Below, one piece after another: positions 41,918-50,256 of a stretch of 64,000 nt of DNA. Every line of letters begins with the position of its first letter. Position 1 is the first letter of the stretch. A program made the translations under genes and the position numbers. The stretch lies in assembly GCF_900108315.1 (NCBI RefSeq), contig NZ_FNVB01000009.1, positions 372,001 to 436,000 of the forward strand, given 5' to 3'. The notes beneath the pieces are model-generated. The model was given only the letters and a program-made list of their open reading frames with translations. It was not told the DNA's origin and searched no databases. The stretch comes from Saccharopolyspora kobensis (GTDB taxonomy: Bacteria; Actinomycetota; Actinomycetes; Mycobacteriales; Pseudonocardiaceae).

Positions 41918-42772
41918 TCAGTGGAAGGAGTGCTCCGCTGCCGGGAAGGTGTGGCCGCGGACGTCCTCGGCGAAGCGGGTGGCCGCGTCGGCGAGGATGC
42001 CGCCCAGGTCGGCGTAGCGCTTGACGAAGCGCGCCGTGCGGCCGGTGTTCATGCCCGACATGTCGGTCCACACCAGCACCTGCGCGTCGCAGTCCGGGCC
42101 GGCGCCGATGCCGACCGTCGGGATGCGCAGCTCAGCGGTGACGTGCTTGGCGGCCTCCGCCGTCACCATCTCCAGCACCACGGCGAACGCACCGGCCTCC
42201 TGCACCGCCAGCGCGTCGGCCAGCAGCTCCTCGGCCGCGTCGCCGCGACCCTGCACCCGGTACCCGCCGAGACCGTGCTCGCTCTGCGGGGTGAAGCCGA
42301 TGTGCGCCATCACCGGGATTCCGGCCGAGACCAGCGCCTCGATCTGCGGGGCGTAGCGGCGCCCGCCCTCCAGCTTGACCGCGTGCGCGCGGCCTTCCTT
42401 CATGAACCGCGTCGCGGTGGTCAGCGCCTGCTCCGGCGAGGCCTGGTAGGAGCCGAACGGCAGGTCGGCGACCACCAGCGCGCGCTCGGCGGAGCGGGTC
42501 ACGGCGCGGACCAGCGGCAGCAGTTCGTCCACGGTCACCGGCAGCGAGGACTCGTAGCCGTAGACGTTGTTGGCGGCCGAGTCGCCGACCAGCAGCACCG
42601 GGATCCCGGCCTGGTCGAAGATCCGCGCGGTGTACATGTCGTACGAGGTGAGCATCGGCCAGGCCTCGCCGCGCTCCTTGAGCTGCTGCAGGTGGTGGAT
42701 GCGGACCCGCCGCTTGGCGGGGGTCGAGCCGTACGGTGCAGCCGTTTCGCCCTGGTTCTGGGCAGCAGTCAT
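41918..42772 (-). CDS. panB: 3-methyl-2-oxobutanoate hydroxymethyltransferase
   Basis: 284 residues. First committed step to pantothenate: transfers a hydroxymethyl group from 5,10-methylene-THF to alpha-ketoisovalerate. Family motifs are intact: [42 protein letters not shown] (metal-binding Asp), [37 protein letters not shown], and the catalytic Glu in [12 protein letters not shown] at 42772 with AGGACGG about 6 bases upstream; the longer frame starting at 43006 is antisense to the next gene. M. tuberculosis panB lies in the equivalent position. Confidence 0.95.
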   Translation of the reverse strand: MTAAQNQGETAAPYGSTPAKRRVRIHHLQQLKERGEAWPMLTSYDMYTARIFDQAGIPVLLVGDSAANNVYGYESSLPVTVDELLPLVRAVTRSAERALVVADLPFGSYQASPEQALTTATRFMKEGRAHAVKLEGGRRYAPQIEALVSAGIPVMAHIGFTPQSEHGLGGYRVQGRGDAAEELLADALAVQEAGAFAVVLEMVTAEAAKHVTAELRIPTVGIGAGPDCDAQVLVWTDMSGMNTGRTARFVKRYADLGGILADAATRFAEDVRGHTFPAAEHSFH

Positions 42773-42962
42773 CGTTGACCGTCCTATTCCCTCGAGGCCT
42801 GCTCGGCAGGTCCCCGGGTCGTCGTGGATGGTTGCACCTGAAAGCGTCGCACGCTCCGGCGGTTGCGCCGATACCTCGCGGAGCAACGTCACACCGGGAG
42901 GCTTTCGCCCCTGGCCCGCCGCCCGGTGCGGGCGGAGCATCCGGGGGCGGGAGGAATCTGCG

Positions 42963-43391
42963 ATGCGCAACCAGGACACCCACCGCAAGCTGCACGAGCT
43001 GTTCAACGAGCGCCGGCTGGACGAGATCGACCACTACGTCGGAACCGAGTTCGCCTACATCGACCACCCGCGGCGCGGGACCATGCACACGCTGGCCCAG
43101 TTCGAGGAGTGGCTGGGGGAGTGGATCGCCGGGTTCTCGGACGCGCGGGCGATCGGCGCGTCCTACGTCGACGGCCCCGGTTTCTCGGTCGCCTACTTCC
43201 ACGGTCGCGGGACGAACGACGGCAGGCTCGGCGGGCGCGCGCCGACCGGCCGCCAGATGGACATGGCGTTCTGCGAGACGTTGCGCTACGACGAGCACGG
43301 CCGGGTCATCGGCGGCGAGATCTACTACGACCAGCTGACCCTGCTCAACCAGCTGGGCCTGGTCGAGCAGGCCGCGGCCCGGCGCGCCTGA
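42963..43391 (+). CDS. SnoaL/NTF2-like ester or polyketide cyclase-type protein
   Basis: 142 residues, one NTF2-like domain. Pattern seen: [89 protein letters not shown], close to SnoaL-type proteins. Some members are cyclases or isomerases, but many are uncharacterised binding proteins; nothing nearby defines a substrate. ATG at 42963 with GGGAGGAA upstream. Confidence 0.8.
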   Translation: MRNQDTHRKLHELFNERRLDEIDHYVGTEFAYIDHPRRGTMHTLAQFEEWLGEWIAGFSDARAIGASYVDGPGFSVAYFHGRGTNDGRLGGRAPTGRQMDMAFCETLRYDEHGRVIGGEIYYDQLTLLNQLGLVEQAAARRA

Positions 43392-43401
43392 GCGTCCGGC
43401 A

Positions 43402-44211
43402 TCAGCCGATCCAGGGCTCGGCGATCCGGTCGTAGGTGCCGTCGTGCATCGCGAGGTTGAGCCACTGGTCGACGTACTGCTGGAACACCACGTCGCCCGC
43501 CGGCAGCAGGTAGGCCTTCTCGCTGAAGGTGAACGGCTGCTCCGGGTGCACCGAGCACAGCTCCGGGTGCTGCTTGGCCTGCCAGCGCGTCTCGGCGGCG
43601 TCGGTCATCATCAGGTCGGCCTTGCCGTCGATGATCTGCTGGAAGATCGTGTTGTTGTCCGGGTGGTCGACGATGGTGGCCCGCTTCAGGTTCGCCCTGG
43701 CGAACTTCTCGTTGGTGCCACCGGGGTTGACCACGGCCCGCACGCCGGGCTGGTCGATCTGCTCCAGCGTCTGGAACCGCGCGGCGTTCTCGCAGCGGGT
43801 GATCGGCGTCTTGCCGTCCACCGCGTAGGCGGTGCTGAAGAACGCCTCCCGCGCGCGGTCCAGCGTGATCGACACTCCGCCGACGGCGATGTCGCACTTG
43901 GCGGTGAAGTCCTCGACCAGCGTCTTCCAGGTGGTGGGCACGATGGTGGCCCGCACCCCGAGCTGCTCGGCCAGGTGACGCGCCATGTCGATGTCGATGC
44001 CGCTCCACGCGTCGTCGGGGTTCTGGTGGCTGCCGGTCTCGTCGCGGTAGGTGAACGGCCGGTAGTCCCCGGTGCTGCACACCCGCAGCTCACCGCGCTG
44101 CACGACCTCGTCCAACCGGTTCGCGGCGGCCTCCGGCGCCGGAGCGCACGACGCGCTCACCGCGACGACACCGGCCACGACCAACCCGATCCCGAACCGC
44201 TTCCACCGCAT
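43402..44211 (-). CDS. Secreted cyclohexadienyl dehydratase-like (PheC-type) binding-protein-fold enzyme
   Basis: 269 residues. The signal peptide (MRWKRFGIGLVVAGVVAVSASCA) ends in a Cys that may be a lipid anchor, though the lipobox is imperfect. The mature protein has the family 3 solute-binding fold, but its motifs are those I recall for Pseudomonas PheC: CSTGDYRPFTYRDETG, GGVSITLDRAR, DGKTPITRC, TLEQIDQPGV, NPGGTNEKFARANLK, DNNTIFQQIIDGKADLMMTDA. PheC converts prephenate or arogenate to phenylpyruvate or phenylalanine outside the cytoplasm. A plain amino-acid-binding protein is the alternative. ATG at 44211 with AAAGGTGG upstream. No transporter genes are nearby. Probably acquired from a proteobacterium. 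Confidence 0.7.
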   Translation of the reverse strand: MRWKRFGIGLVVAGVVAVSASCAPAPEAAANRLDEVVQRGELRVCSTGDYRPFTYRDETGSHQNPDDAWSGIDIDMARHLAEQLGVRATIVPTTWKTLVEDFTAKCDIAVGGVSITLDRAREAFFSTAYAVDGKTPITRCENAARFQTLEQIDQPGVRAVVNPGGTNEKFARANLKRATIVDHPDNNTIFQQIIDGKADLMMTDAAETRWQAKQHPELCSVHPEQPFTFSEKAYLLPAGDVVFQQYVDQWLNLAMHDGTYDRIAEPWIG

Positions 44212-44318
44212 GCCGCCCACCTTTCGATCTTCGCCGCACATGCATAACCGCTCGCACCGGCAAAAGCCAGTGCTGATCACCCCGCGGAACCGCGCCCCGG
44301 CTCGCGCGTCCCAATGAC

Positions 44319-44753
44319 ATGGATGCACGGGTGAGGATCAGGTCGGGAGCTTTCTGGGCGGGAGTCGCGGCGGCGGGGGCCCTTCCGGTGGCGCTGCTGC
44401 TGGCCTGGGTCGACCTGCGGTTGATCGCCGACCTGTGGGACGAGTGCGAGCTGGACGATGCCAGCGGCGGCATCACGTTCAACTTCGTGGTCTTCCCGAT
44501 GGTGGTCGGCATCAACTTCCTCCTGGTGCCGGTGGGCGCCCTGCTGTTCGCGAACGGCCGCCGCCTCGCGATGCGCCTGATCGGCAGGGGATGGGCCCCG
44601 GACTCGGCGCTCGGACTGGTGATCCCGGTCGGCGTCGTCGTGATGCTGGCCGCGAGCGCGCTCGCATCGGTGCTGGCCATCTCCGCCGCGAACGCCCAGA
44701 TCCCGGCGGACTACCCGACGTCGTGCGCGGAACTCGGCAACGGCAACGCATGA
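44319..44753 (+). CDS. Three-helix membrane protein of unknown function
   Basis: 144 residues, with hydrophobic helices at about 12-34, 52-80 and 97-125, and an acidic loop WDECELDDASG between the first two. Two cysteines, one in that loop and one in the C-terminal TSCAEL, may face the outside. No family recognised. It diverges from the PheC-like gene with 107 bp between starts. Confidence 0.6.
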   Translation: MDARVRIRSGAFWAGVAAAGALPVALLLAWVDLRLIADLWDECELDDASGGITFNFVVFPMVVGINFLLVPVGALLFANGRRLAMRLIGRGWAPDSALGLVIPVGVVVMLAASALASVLAISAANAQIPADYPTSCAELGNGNA

Positions 44754-44817
44754 GCGCCGCCACCGATGAGTTCCGCCCCGCCCGGTGGTCTACCCGTGCA
44801 CGACGAGGAGGTCTGCC

Positions 44818-45081
44818 ATGGATGAGACGTTCACCGCGGAACTGCGGAAGAGCCCGAACCCGGGCGGCTGGACCTACGTGGTCTGGCCGAGATCGGTGGA
44901 GTACTTCGGCACGCGCGGCCTGGTGAAGGTCCGCGGCACGATCGACGGCGAGCCGTTCCAGAGCTCCTTCATGGCGCTGGGCGACGGCACGCACAAGCTC
45001 CCGGTGAAGGCCGGGATCCGGGACAAGATCGGCAAGCAGCCCGGCGACGAGGTCGTGATCCGCCTCCTGGAGCGCCTCTGA
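44818..45081 (+). CDS. DUF1905 protein
   Basis: 87 residues, one DUF1905 beta-barrel-like domain: [69 protein letters not shown]. Domain function unknown; often paired with or fused to YdeI/OmpD-associated domains. ATG at 44818 with GAGGAGG nine bases upstream. Followed by about 165 bp with no gene. Confidence 0.85.
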   Translation: MDETFTAELRKSPNPGGWTYVVWPRSVEYFGTRGLVKVRGTIDGEPFQSSFMALGDGTHKLPVKAGIRDKIGKQPGDEVVIRLLERL

Positions 45082-45247
45082 CCTGCGGGTTCGACGGTGT
45101 GAAAAACGGTGAAAAGAAAGCTGCAACCAAAAGCGGATCACAACGTCTAAAAGGGCGGGAGTGCGTGGACGCGGGAGGGAGGGTTCTGGGGGTACCTCCC
45201 TCCCGCGAGCCGAACCGCTCCACCCGGCCTGATGAGATCCTGGCCAG

Positions 45248-45697
45248 GTGACGGCTTTCTACCACGTGTGCTTCGTCGTGCCCGACCTCGAACGCGCGAT
45301 GCGCGACTTCGAGAACGCGGCCGGTGTCGAGTGGCACGAACCGCAGACCGGCGAACTCGGCGACTGGCGCTACCGCATCGTCTTCACCAAGGGCGGGGCC
45401 CCGTTCGTCGAACTCATCGAAGGCCCACCGGGCAGCCCGTGGGACGCCACGGCGGGAGCCCGCTTCGACCACCTCGGCTACTGGACCACCGACCTCCGAG
45501 CAGGCGCCCAACGCCTCGAAGAGCACGGCATTCCCGAGGACTTCTCCGGCTGCCCCCACGGCAGGGCGTTCGCCTACCACCGGATGGACTCCATCGGAGC
45601 CCGGATCGAGCTGGTCGAAGCCTCCCGCCAACCGGCCTTCCTCGAAACCTGGCACCCCACGGGCAACCCGATGCCGACCATCGACGAAAGCCAGTGA
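45248..45697 (+). CDS. VOC/glyoxalase superfamily protein
   Basis: 149 residues, one vicinal-oxygen-chelate domain pair: FYHVCFVVPDLERAMRDFENAAGVEW, FVELIEGPPGSPWD, FDHLGYWTTDLRAGAQRLEEHG, and ARIELVEASRQPAFLETW. Metal ligands His in the first and third segments and Glu in IELVE are plausible, so a lyase or dioxygenase role is possible; substrate unknown. GTG start at 45248 (VTAFYHVCF). A GATCCT box six bases upstream hints at a leaderless start. Confidence 0.85.
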   Translation: MTAFYHVCFVVPDLERAMRDFENAAGVEWHEPQTGELGDWRYRIVFTKGGAPFVELIEGPPGSPWDATAGARFDHLGYWTTDLRAGAQRLEEHGIPEDFSGCPHGRAFAYHRMDSIGARIELVEASRQPAFLETWHPTGNPMPTIDESQ

Positions 45698-45720
45698 CGA
45701 GGGCACCTTCGACGTCTTTG

Positions 45721-45756
45721 GGGTGCTGGCGATCTCGCGCGAAATCGCCAGCACCC
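45721..45756. terminator. Convergent hairpin built on a TCGCGCGA core
   Basis: 13-bp perfect arms GGGTGCTGGCGAT and ATCGCCAGCACCC around CTCGCGCGAA, lying between two convergent genes (VOC stop at 45697, epimerase stop at 45792). The core and the following GTTTTCGCGCGGAATC (45771-45786) match the pair of palindromes found inside the permease gene at 20988. Confidence 0.7.
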
Positions 45757-45791
45757 GCGGGGGCAACATCGTTTTCGCGCGGAATCCGGGG

Positions 45792-46715
45792 TCAGGAGCC
45801 GTCGCCGGTCGCCTCCGGGGCGAAGTAGTGGCCTCTCTCGATCTCCTCGAACAGGCCTGGCTGGATGGGGACCCAGCCGATGACCTCTCGGGTGTGGGCG
45901 CTGGAGACCGGGGTGTCGGACTTGAGGAACATCCCGAGGAACCCGAAGTGCTCGTCGACCCGGCTCATCGGCACCGGGCGCACCGGGAGATCGAGGTGGC
46001 GACCGATGGCTTGGGCGATCTGGCGCAGCGGGATGCCTTCCTCGGCCACCGCGTGCAGGTATCCGGTCGCCCCGGCCTCGATCGCCAAGCGGAAGAGCCG
46101 GGCGGTGTCCCGGACGTGCACCGCCGACCAGCGTGCCGACCCGTCGCCGGGGTAGCCCGAGAAGCCCTTCTCGCGGGCGATCTGAATGAGGGTCGGGAGA
46201 AACCCGTTGTCGCCCTCGCCGTGGTTGATCGGGGCCAGCCGCAGCACAGAGGAACGCAGACCCCGCTCGGTGAGGGAGAGTGCAGCGTCGTCCGAGGGCT
46301 GTCGCGCGGCGATCAGAGCGTCCGCCGCGGGACGATCTCGCTCGGTGGCGGGGACGCCGTTTCGCGCGAGTCCGGCAGTGCCGGTGGCGGTCGCGATGGC
46401 GCCGCCGGTGGGAAGTGCCTCGCCCAGGGTCTGGATCGTGGCCACGTCGGAGGCGACGGCGTCGCCCATCCGCCCGGCGTGGGCGAGGTCGACGGGGAAA
46501 GCGAGGTGGATCACGACGTCGGACGCTGCAGCCGCGTCGCGCAGCACCTCGGGATCGTCGACGGTGCCGCGGATCGGCGTGGCACCCGCAGCCGTGACGG
46601 CGGCCGCCGAAGCCTCCGAGCGGGCGAGGCCGGTGACCTGGTGCCCAGCGGCGACCAGTTCGGGGACGACGGCGGAGCCGACCCAGCCCGACGCACCGGT
46701 GACGAAGACGCGCAT
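45792..46715 (-). CDS. NAD-dependent epimerase/dehydratase-like (extended SDR) protein
   Basis: 307 residues. Rossmann loop FVTGASGWVGSAVVPELVAAG at the N-terminus, DVVIHLAFPVD and GTAGLARNG in the middle, RWSAVHVRDTARLFRLAIEAG near 210 (family contact region). The usual YxxxK is not evident. ATG at 46715 with AAAGGGG seven bases upstream. Divergent from a TetR regulator; two TetR-type operators lie in the 84-bp spacer, so the regulator very likely controls this gene. Confidence 0.85.
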   Translation of the reverse strand: MRVFVTGASGWVGSAVVPELVAAGHQVTGLARSEASAAAVTAAGATPIRGTVDDPEVLRDAAAASDVVIHLAFPVDLAHAGRMGDAVASDVATIQTLGEALPTGGAIATATGTAGLARNGVPATERDRPAADALIAARQPSDDAALSLTERGLRSSVLRLAPINHGEGDNGFLPTLIQIAREKGFSGYPGDGSARWSAVHVRDTARLFRLAIEAGATGYLHAVAEEGIPLRQIAQAIGRHLDLPVRPVPMSRVDEHFGFLGMFLKSDTPVSSAHTREVIGWVPIQPGLFEEIERGHYFAPEATGDGS

Positions 46716-46737
46716 GGGAACCCCTTTCAGCGGATTG

Positions 46738-46784
46738 ATGTCAGAGACTGACATGGCCGTGCGCTTCATGTCAACGACTGTCAT
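46738..46784. promoter_or_regulatory. Tandem TetR operators in the epimerase-tetR spacer
   Basis: Operator 1, ATGTCAGAGACTGACAT at 46738-46754, is a perfect 7-bp inverted repeat; operator 2, ATGTCAACGACTGTCAT at 46768-46784, has one imperfection. Their centres are 30 bp apart, three helical turns. The tetR -10 box (46788) follows directly, so binding would block both divergent genes. Confidence 0.75.
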
Positions 46785-46787
46785 CAC

Positions 46788-46793
46788 TAGACT
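46788..46793 (+). promoter_or_regulatory. -10 box of tetR (leaderless)
   Basis: TAGACT ends six bases before the tetR ATG at 46800; transcription is expected to begin at or one base before the start codon. Confidence 0.6.
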
Positions 46794-46799
46794 GCGGGA

Positions 46800-47363
46800 A
46801 TGGGCCGTTGGCAGCCGGATGCTGAGGGGCGCTTGCAGCGCGCCGCGCTGGAGCTGATCGCCGACCGGGGCTACGACCGGATCACCGTTACCGAGATCGC
46901 CGCGTCCGCGGGACTGACCGAGCGCACCTTCTTCCGGTACTTCGCCGACAAGCGCGAAGTGCTCTTCGCCGGTCAGGATCAGTTCATCGCCCTGGTCGTC
47001 GACGCCCTGGTCGCAGCGCCACCGGATCTGGCGCCGCTCGAGGCCATCGTCACCGCGTTCGGGGCGACCACCGCGTGGTTCGACGAGCGGCGTGCCCTGG
47101 CCCGAAGCCGGCAGGGCGCGATCGACGCTCACCCCGACTTGCAGGAACGCGAACTGGCCAAGATCGCGAAGTTGAGCGCGGCGATGGCGCAGGCGCTGCG
47201 CGACCGAGGAGCATCCGAGCCCCAGGCCGCTCTCGCCGCTGCGGCCGGAGTAGCCGCATTTCGGTTCGGCTTCGCCCAGTGGCTCGCCGACGCGGACGAG
47301 CACGATCTCGAATCGCACGTCCTGTCGGCCGTCGAAGACCTCCGCAAGGTCACCGCCGTCTAA
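46800..47363 (+). CDS. TetR family transcriptional regulator
   Basis: 187 residues. The N-terminal HTH (about 8-55) reads RLQRAALELIADRGYDRITVTEIAASAGLTERTFFRYFADKREVLF, a close match to the TetR consensus with YF as the end of the recognition helix. The C-terminal ligand domain is helical and unassigned (FDERRALARSRQGAIDAHPDLQERELAKIAKLSAAMAQALRDRGA). It probably represses itself and the divergent epimerase-like gene via two 17-bp operators. Start is ATG at 46800 without a ribosome site, consistent with a leaderless message. Confidence 0.93.
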   Translation: MGRWQPDAEGRLQRAALELIADRGYDRITVTEIAASAGLTERTFFRYFADKREVLFAGQDQFIALVVDALVAAPPDLAPLEAIVTAFGATTAWFDERRALARSRQGAIDAHPDLQERELAKIAKLSAAMAQALRDRGASEPQAALAAAAGVAAFRFGFAQWLADADEHDLESHVLSAVEDLRKVTAV

Positions 47364-47584
47364 GCACCTGGTCTCCAGATCGGATCCTGAGACCGTGCGC
47401 GCAGACCCTCTGCGCTCGCGCTTCCCGTGCTCGTCGAGCATGGCCAGAAGGCGCTGTTCACGGAGAAGTGGGCGACTTCTGGGCGTTCCGACTGGCGGAA
47501 GTCACGCCCCCGCCGGCTGCGACCCGGTGAGCGCACGCCGCTCCAGCCGCCCGACCACTTCGAACCTCGTGTCAGCTGAACCAC

Positions 47585-48175
47585 CTAACGAGCCGTGCCA
47601 GGAGCGGCCAGGCCGTTAGCCGCTTCCCGGATCGCCGTCACCGCGCGCGCTGGTTCGTCGGTTCGGAACCGCAGCTGTTCGACCTCGCGGGTCGTGCCGT
47701 TCGGCAGGGCGACGAGGACCGGCTCGGTGAGCTCGACCAGCACGTTGGTCTGGTCGCCCACCACGATGGCCAGTTCCGCAACGTCGTCCTGGAACTGGAA
47801 GGTGCCACCTCGGTGGGACTTCCGGGTGGCCGAGACCGCGGTGATCGACGTCAGGGGCAGTTCCAGCTCGAAGCGGGCTCCGTTGCGGAGCACCAGGCGG
47901 TCGGGGCTCACGAAGTGCGGTCGGGTGACCAGGACCGCCAGGGCGACCACGACTTGCAGCACCGCGCAGACGTCCAGCACGTGCACGATCGGCCACGGCA
48001 CGAGGAGCCCGACCACCGCGGTTTCCAGCGCCAGCACGAACATCAGGATCAGCATCACCGGAACCTGCTCGCGCGCGTAACCGAGCTCGACGTCGTCCGG
48101 GCCGAGTCCGATCCGGCGCCGCAGCAGGAATGCACGCAGACTCGCCGCCCACCGGCGGACCGCGATCCTCCTCAC
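47585..48175 (-). CDS. Membrane protein with C-terminal PH-like domain, partner of the MerR gene
   Basis: 196 residues. Two adjacent membrane helices (VPVMLILMFVLALETAVVGLLVPW and VCAVLQVVVALAVLVT) sit between about residues 38 and 85. A soluble beta-rich part follows (LVLRNGARFELELPLTSITAVSATRKSHRG ... LVELTEPVLVALPNG), reminiscent of bacterial PH-like domains. GTG start at 48175 overlaps the MerR-family stop as GTGA. Function unknown; coupling suggests the regulator controls it. Confidence 0.65.
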   Translation of the reverse strand: MRRIAVRRWAASLRAFLLRRRIGLGPDDVELGYAREQVPVMLILMFVLALETAVVGLLVPWPIVHVLDVCAVLQVVVALAVLVTRPHFVSPDRLVLRNGARFELELPLTSITAVSATRKSHRGGTFQFQDDVAELAIVVGDQTNVLVELTEPVLVALPNGTTREVEQLRFRTDEPARAVTAIREAANGLAAPGTAR

Positions 48176-48951
48176 CGCGCATCGTCTTCGTCGCGCGGCC
48201 GCTGGGCCAACAGCCGGATTGCCCGGCGCAGCACTTCCGCTCTAGCAGGCCCGACCGAGTCGAACAGGGCCGTGCTGAAGGAGTTGTCGGCGTCGCCGTC
48301 GCCGATCAGCGCCGCGACCTCGGCCGGGATGCTGGCCGCCAACTCCTCGGCCAGCGGCGTCACCCGTGGGTCGTCCGGGGCGGCTTCGGCGAGTTCGTCG
48401 AGCCGATGCTGCAGCTCCTGACCGCGGGCGCGAACAGCGGGGTCCTCGATGGCGGGGAGAACCACCGCCAGCGCTTGGTCGCGCTGCTCCCCGCCGGTGG
48501 TGTCCATCAGCGCGAACAACTCGCGCTCCAGAACGCCCGTCGGCGATGTCGGCTCGGTGGTGTTCAGCGCGGCCAGCAGTTCAGCGGTTCCGGGCGAAAC
48601 AGCGCTGTCCGCGTCGAGCTCATCGCGTTCGGCGCGCTCGATGAGCAGGCCGAGCCGGGCACGGCGGTCGCGGATCCGCTGTTCCTGCTCGGCAAGCTCG
48701 CGGTCCAGGTCGACCAGGACCTCCCGCAGCTCGCGGCCGCCGTCGTCGGCCAGCGCGTCGCGGACCTCGTCGAGGCTGAGCCCGAGTTCGGTCAGGCGCC
48801 GGATCCGCGCCAGCGCGATCGCGTCGCGCAGGCCGTAGTGGCGGTAGCCGTTGGCCCGGCGTTGCGGTTCGGGCAGCAGGCCCTGGTGGTGGTAGTGGCG
48901 CACAGCGCGGGTGGAAACCCCCACCATGGCGGCGATCTCACCGATTCGCAT
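48172..48951 (-). CDS. MerR family transcriptional regulator
   Basis: 259 residues. The N-terminal winged HTH (1-70) is typical: MRIGEIAAMVGVSTRAVRHYHHQGLLPEPQRRANGYRHY, followed by a long coiled coil (LREVLVDLDRELAEQEQRIRDRRARL). The C-terminal 130 residues are helical, with no TipAS or metal-binding Cys seen, so the effector is unknown. Its promoter has MerR geometry with a dyad in the 19-bp spacer, indicating autoregulation. The message is probably leaderless, since the -10 box ends six bases before the ATG. Confidence 0.9.
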   Translation of the reverse strand: MRIGEIAAMVGVSTRAVRHYHHQGLLPEPQRRANGYRHYGLRDAIALARIRRLTELGLSLDEVRDALADDGGRELREVLVDLDRELAEQEQRIRDRRARLGLLIERAERDELDADSAVSPGTAELLAALNTTEPTSPTGVLERELFALMDTTGGEQRDQALAVVLPAIEDPAVRARGQELQHRLDELAEAAPDDPRVTPLAEELAASIPAEVAALIGDGDADNSFSTALFDSVGPARAEVLRRAIRLLAQRPRDEDDAR

Positions 48952-48957
48952 GCGTTC

Positions 48958-48988
48958 AGTAGAAACGTTGACGCTGCGAGAAGGTCAA
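48958..48988 (-). promoter_or_regulatory. MerR-type long-spacer promoter with dyad
   Basis: On the minus strand: -35 TTGACC (48988-48983), 19-bp spacer, -10 TCTACT (48963-48958). The dyad TTGAC-N11-GTCAA (48968-48988) overlaps -35 and spacer, the classic arrangement in which MerR proteins untwist the promoter. Confidence 0.7.
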
Positions 48989-49115
48989 GCTCCCGGCGCC
49001 GAGCGGCGCATCCCCCGGGTGTTCGCGTGCTGTTCGGTGCTGAGTGGGCGGTGGATCGCGGGGCGGTCACCTCGGCGTTCCACGCTGGACTGCCGACCGT
49101 CCCCAGGAGTCCGCC

Positions 49116-50249
49116 ATGCGAATCGCTCGTGCAGGTGTCACCGCTGCCGCGCTCGCGGCCTGCGCCGGTCTGCTGGCCGCTGCCAGCGCTTCCGGTGTCC
49201 CACCGCGCGATTCCGTGCGGATGAACCAGCTCCAGGTCGTCGGAACGCACAACAGCTACCACCGCGAGCTCTCCCACCGCGAGCAGCTGCGGCAGTCCTC
49301 GTCGGACAACCTCTGGTACTCCCACGCTGCGCTGCCGGTGCAGTTCGAACGCCAGTCGGTGCGGCACATCGAGCTGGATCTGATGCCCGACAGCGACCGG
49401 GGCGGGCTGTACACCCACCCGCTGATCCGCCGCGACGCCGGGCTTGGACCGCTGACCGATCCCGACCTGTTCCGGCCGGGGATCAAGGTCATGCACTGGG
49501 CCGACCACGACTACGCCACGTCCTGCTCGACGCTGGTCGGCTGTCTGCGCCAGGCCCGCGACTGGTCCGACGCGCACCCCGGGCACGCGCCGATCCCCGT
49601 CCTGCTGGAGCTCAAGCAGACCGATCCGGCGATGGAGCAGCGCGGTGGCCCTGTCTCGCCGCCGTGGGACGCCAAGCGCTTCGCCGACCTGGACGCGGAG
49701 ATCCGCTCGGTCATCCCGGCGGACAGGATGATCACGCCGGACGACGTGCGCGAACCCGGTCGCACGCTGGAGCAGTCGGTGCTCCGCTCCGGTTGGCCGA
49801 CGCTCGCCGAGTCCCGCGGCAAGTTCGTCTTCCTCATGGACAACAGCGACCCCGGGCAGCAGGCGCCGTACCTGGACAACCGCCCCAACCTCGAAGGCCG
49901 GGTGCTGTTCACCAACTCCGCGCCGGGCCGCCCGGACGCGGCGTTCATGTCGCAGAACGACCCCACCGGTGCGAACAGCGCCCGGATCAGGGACTGGGTG
50001 AGCCGCGGCTACCTCGTGCGGACCCGCTCGGACGTGCCGTTCACCGAGGCCGCATCAGGCGACACCACCCGGTTGCGCGCAGCGCTGGCCAGCGGAGCGC
50101 AGATCATCAGCACCGACTTCCCGGCCCCGGGCCTGGCGGCCCGCTACGGCTCCGACTACGTCGCCGAACTCCCGACCCCGGTGCGCTGCAACCCGGTGAA
50201 CGCGCCCCGCTCCTGCCGCTCCGAGCACCTCGAACCCGCCGTCGGTTGA
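49116..50249 (+). CDS. Secreted PI-PLC-like phosphodiesterase (Ca2+-dependent type)
   Basis: 377 residues. A signal peptide (MRIARAGVTAAALAACAGLLAAASA) precedes a TIM-barrel phospholipase C-like domain. Active-site motifs: VVGTHNSYH (first His), VRHIELDLMPD (metal-binding Glu/Asp), VMHWADHDY (second His region), VLLELKQTDP and GKFVFLMDNSD. It resembles the calcium-dependent phosphoinositide phospholipase C family (PF16670), which is often secreted. Substrate is unproven: phosphatidylinositol or glycerophosphodiesters are likely. ATG at 49116 with CAGGAG upstream. Convergent with the GNAT gene after 7 bp. Confidence 0.85.
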   Translation: MRIARAGVTAAALAACAGLLAAASASGVPPRDSVRMNQLQVVGTHNSYHRELSHREQLRQSSSDNLWYSHAALPVQFERQSVRHIELDLMPDSDRGGLYTHPLIRRDAGLGPLTDPDLFRPGIKVMHWADHDYATSCSTLVGCLRQARDWSDAHPGHAPIPVLLELKQTDPAMEQRGGPVSPPWDAKRFADLDAEIRSVIPADRMITPDDVREPGRTLEQSVLRSGWPTLAESRGKFVFLMDNSDPGQQAPYLDNRPNLEGRVLFTNSAPGRPDAAFMSQNDPTGANSARIRDWVSRGYLVRTRSDVPFTEAASGDTTRLRAALASGAQIISTDFPAPGLAARYGSDYVAELPTPVRCNPVNAPRSCRSEHLEPAVG

Positions 50250-50256
50250 AGCCGCG

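Noticed and set aside
43402-44211. Plain glutamate/amino-acid ABC binding protein annotation for the PheC-like gene
   Set aside because: The fold is shared, but the specific motifs fit cyclohexadienyl dehydratase better and no permease or ATPase gene is adjacent. Kept as the stated alternative.
47364-47584. Possible short gene between tetR and the PH-like membrane protein
   Set aside because: Frames such as 47395-47619 have no start signals or recognisable sequence; considered non-coding.
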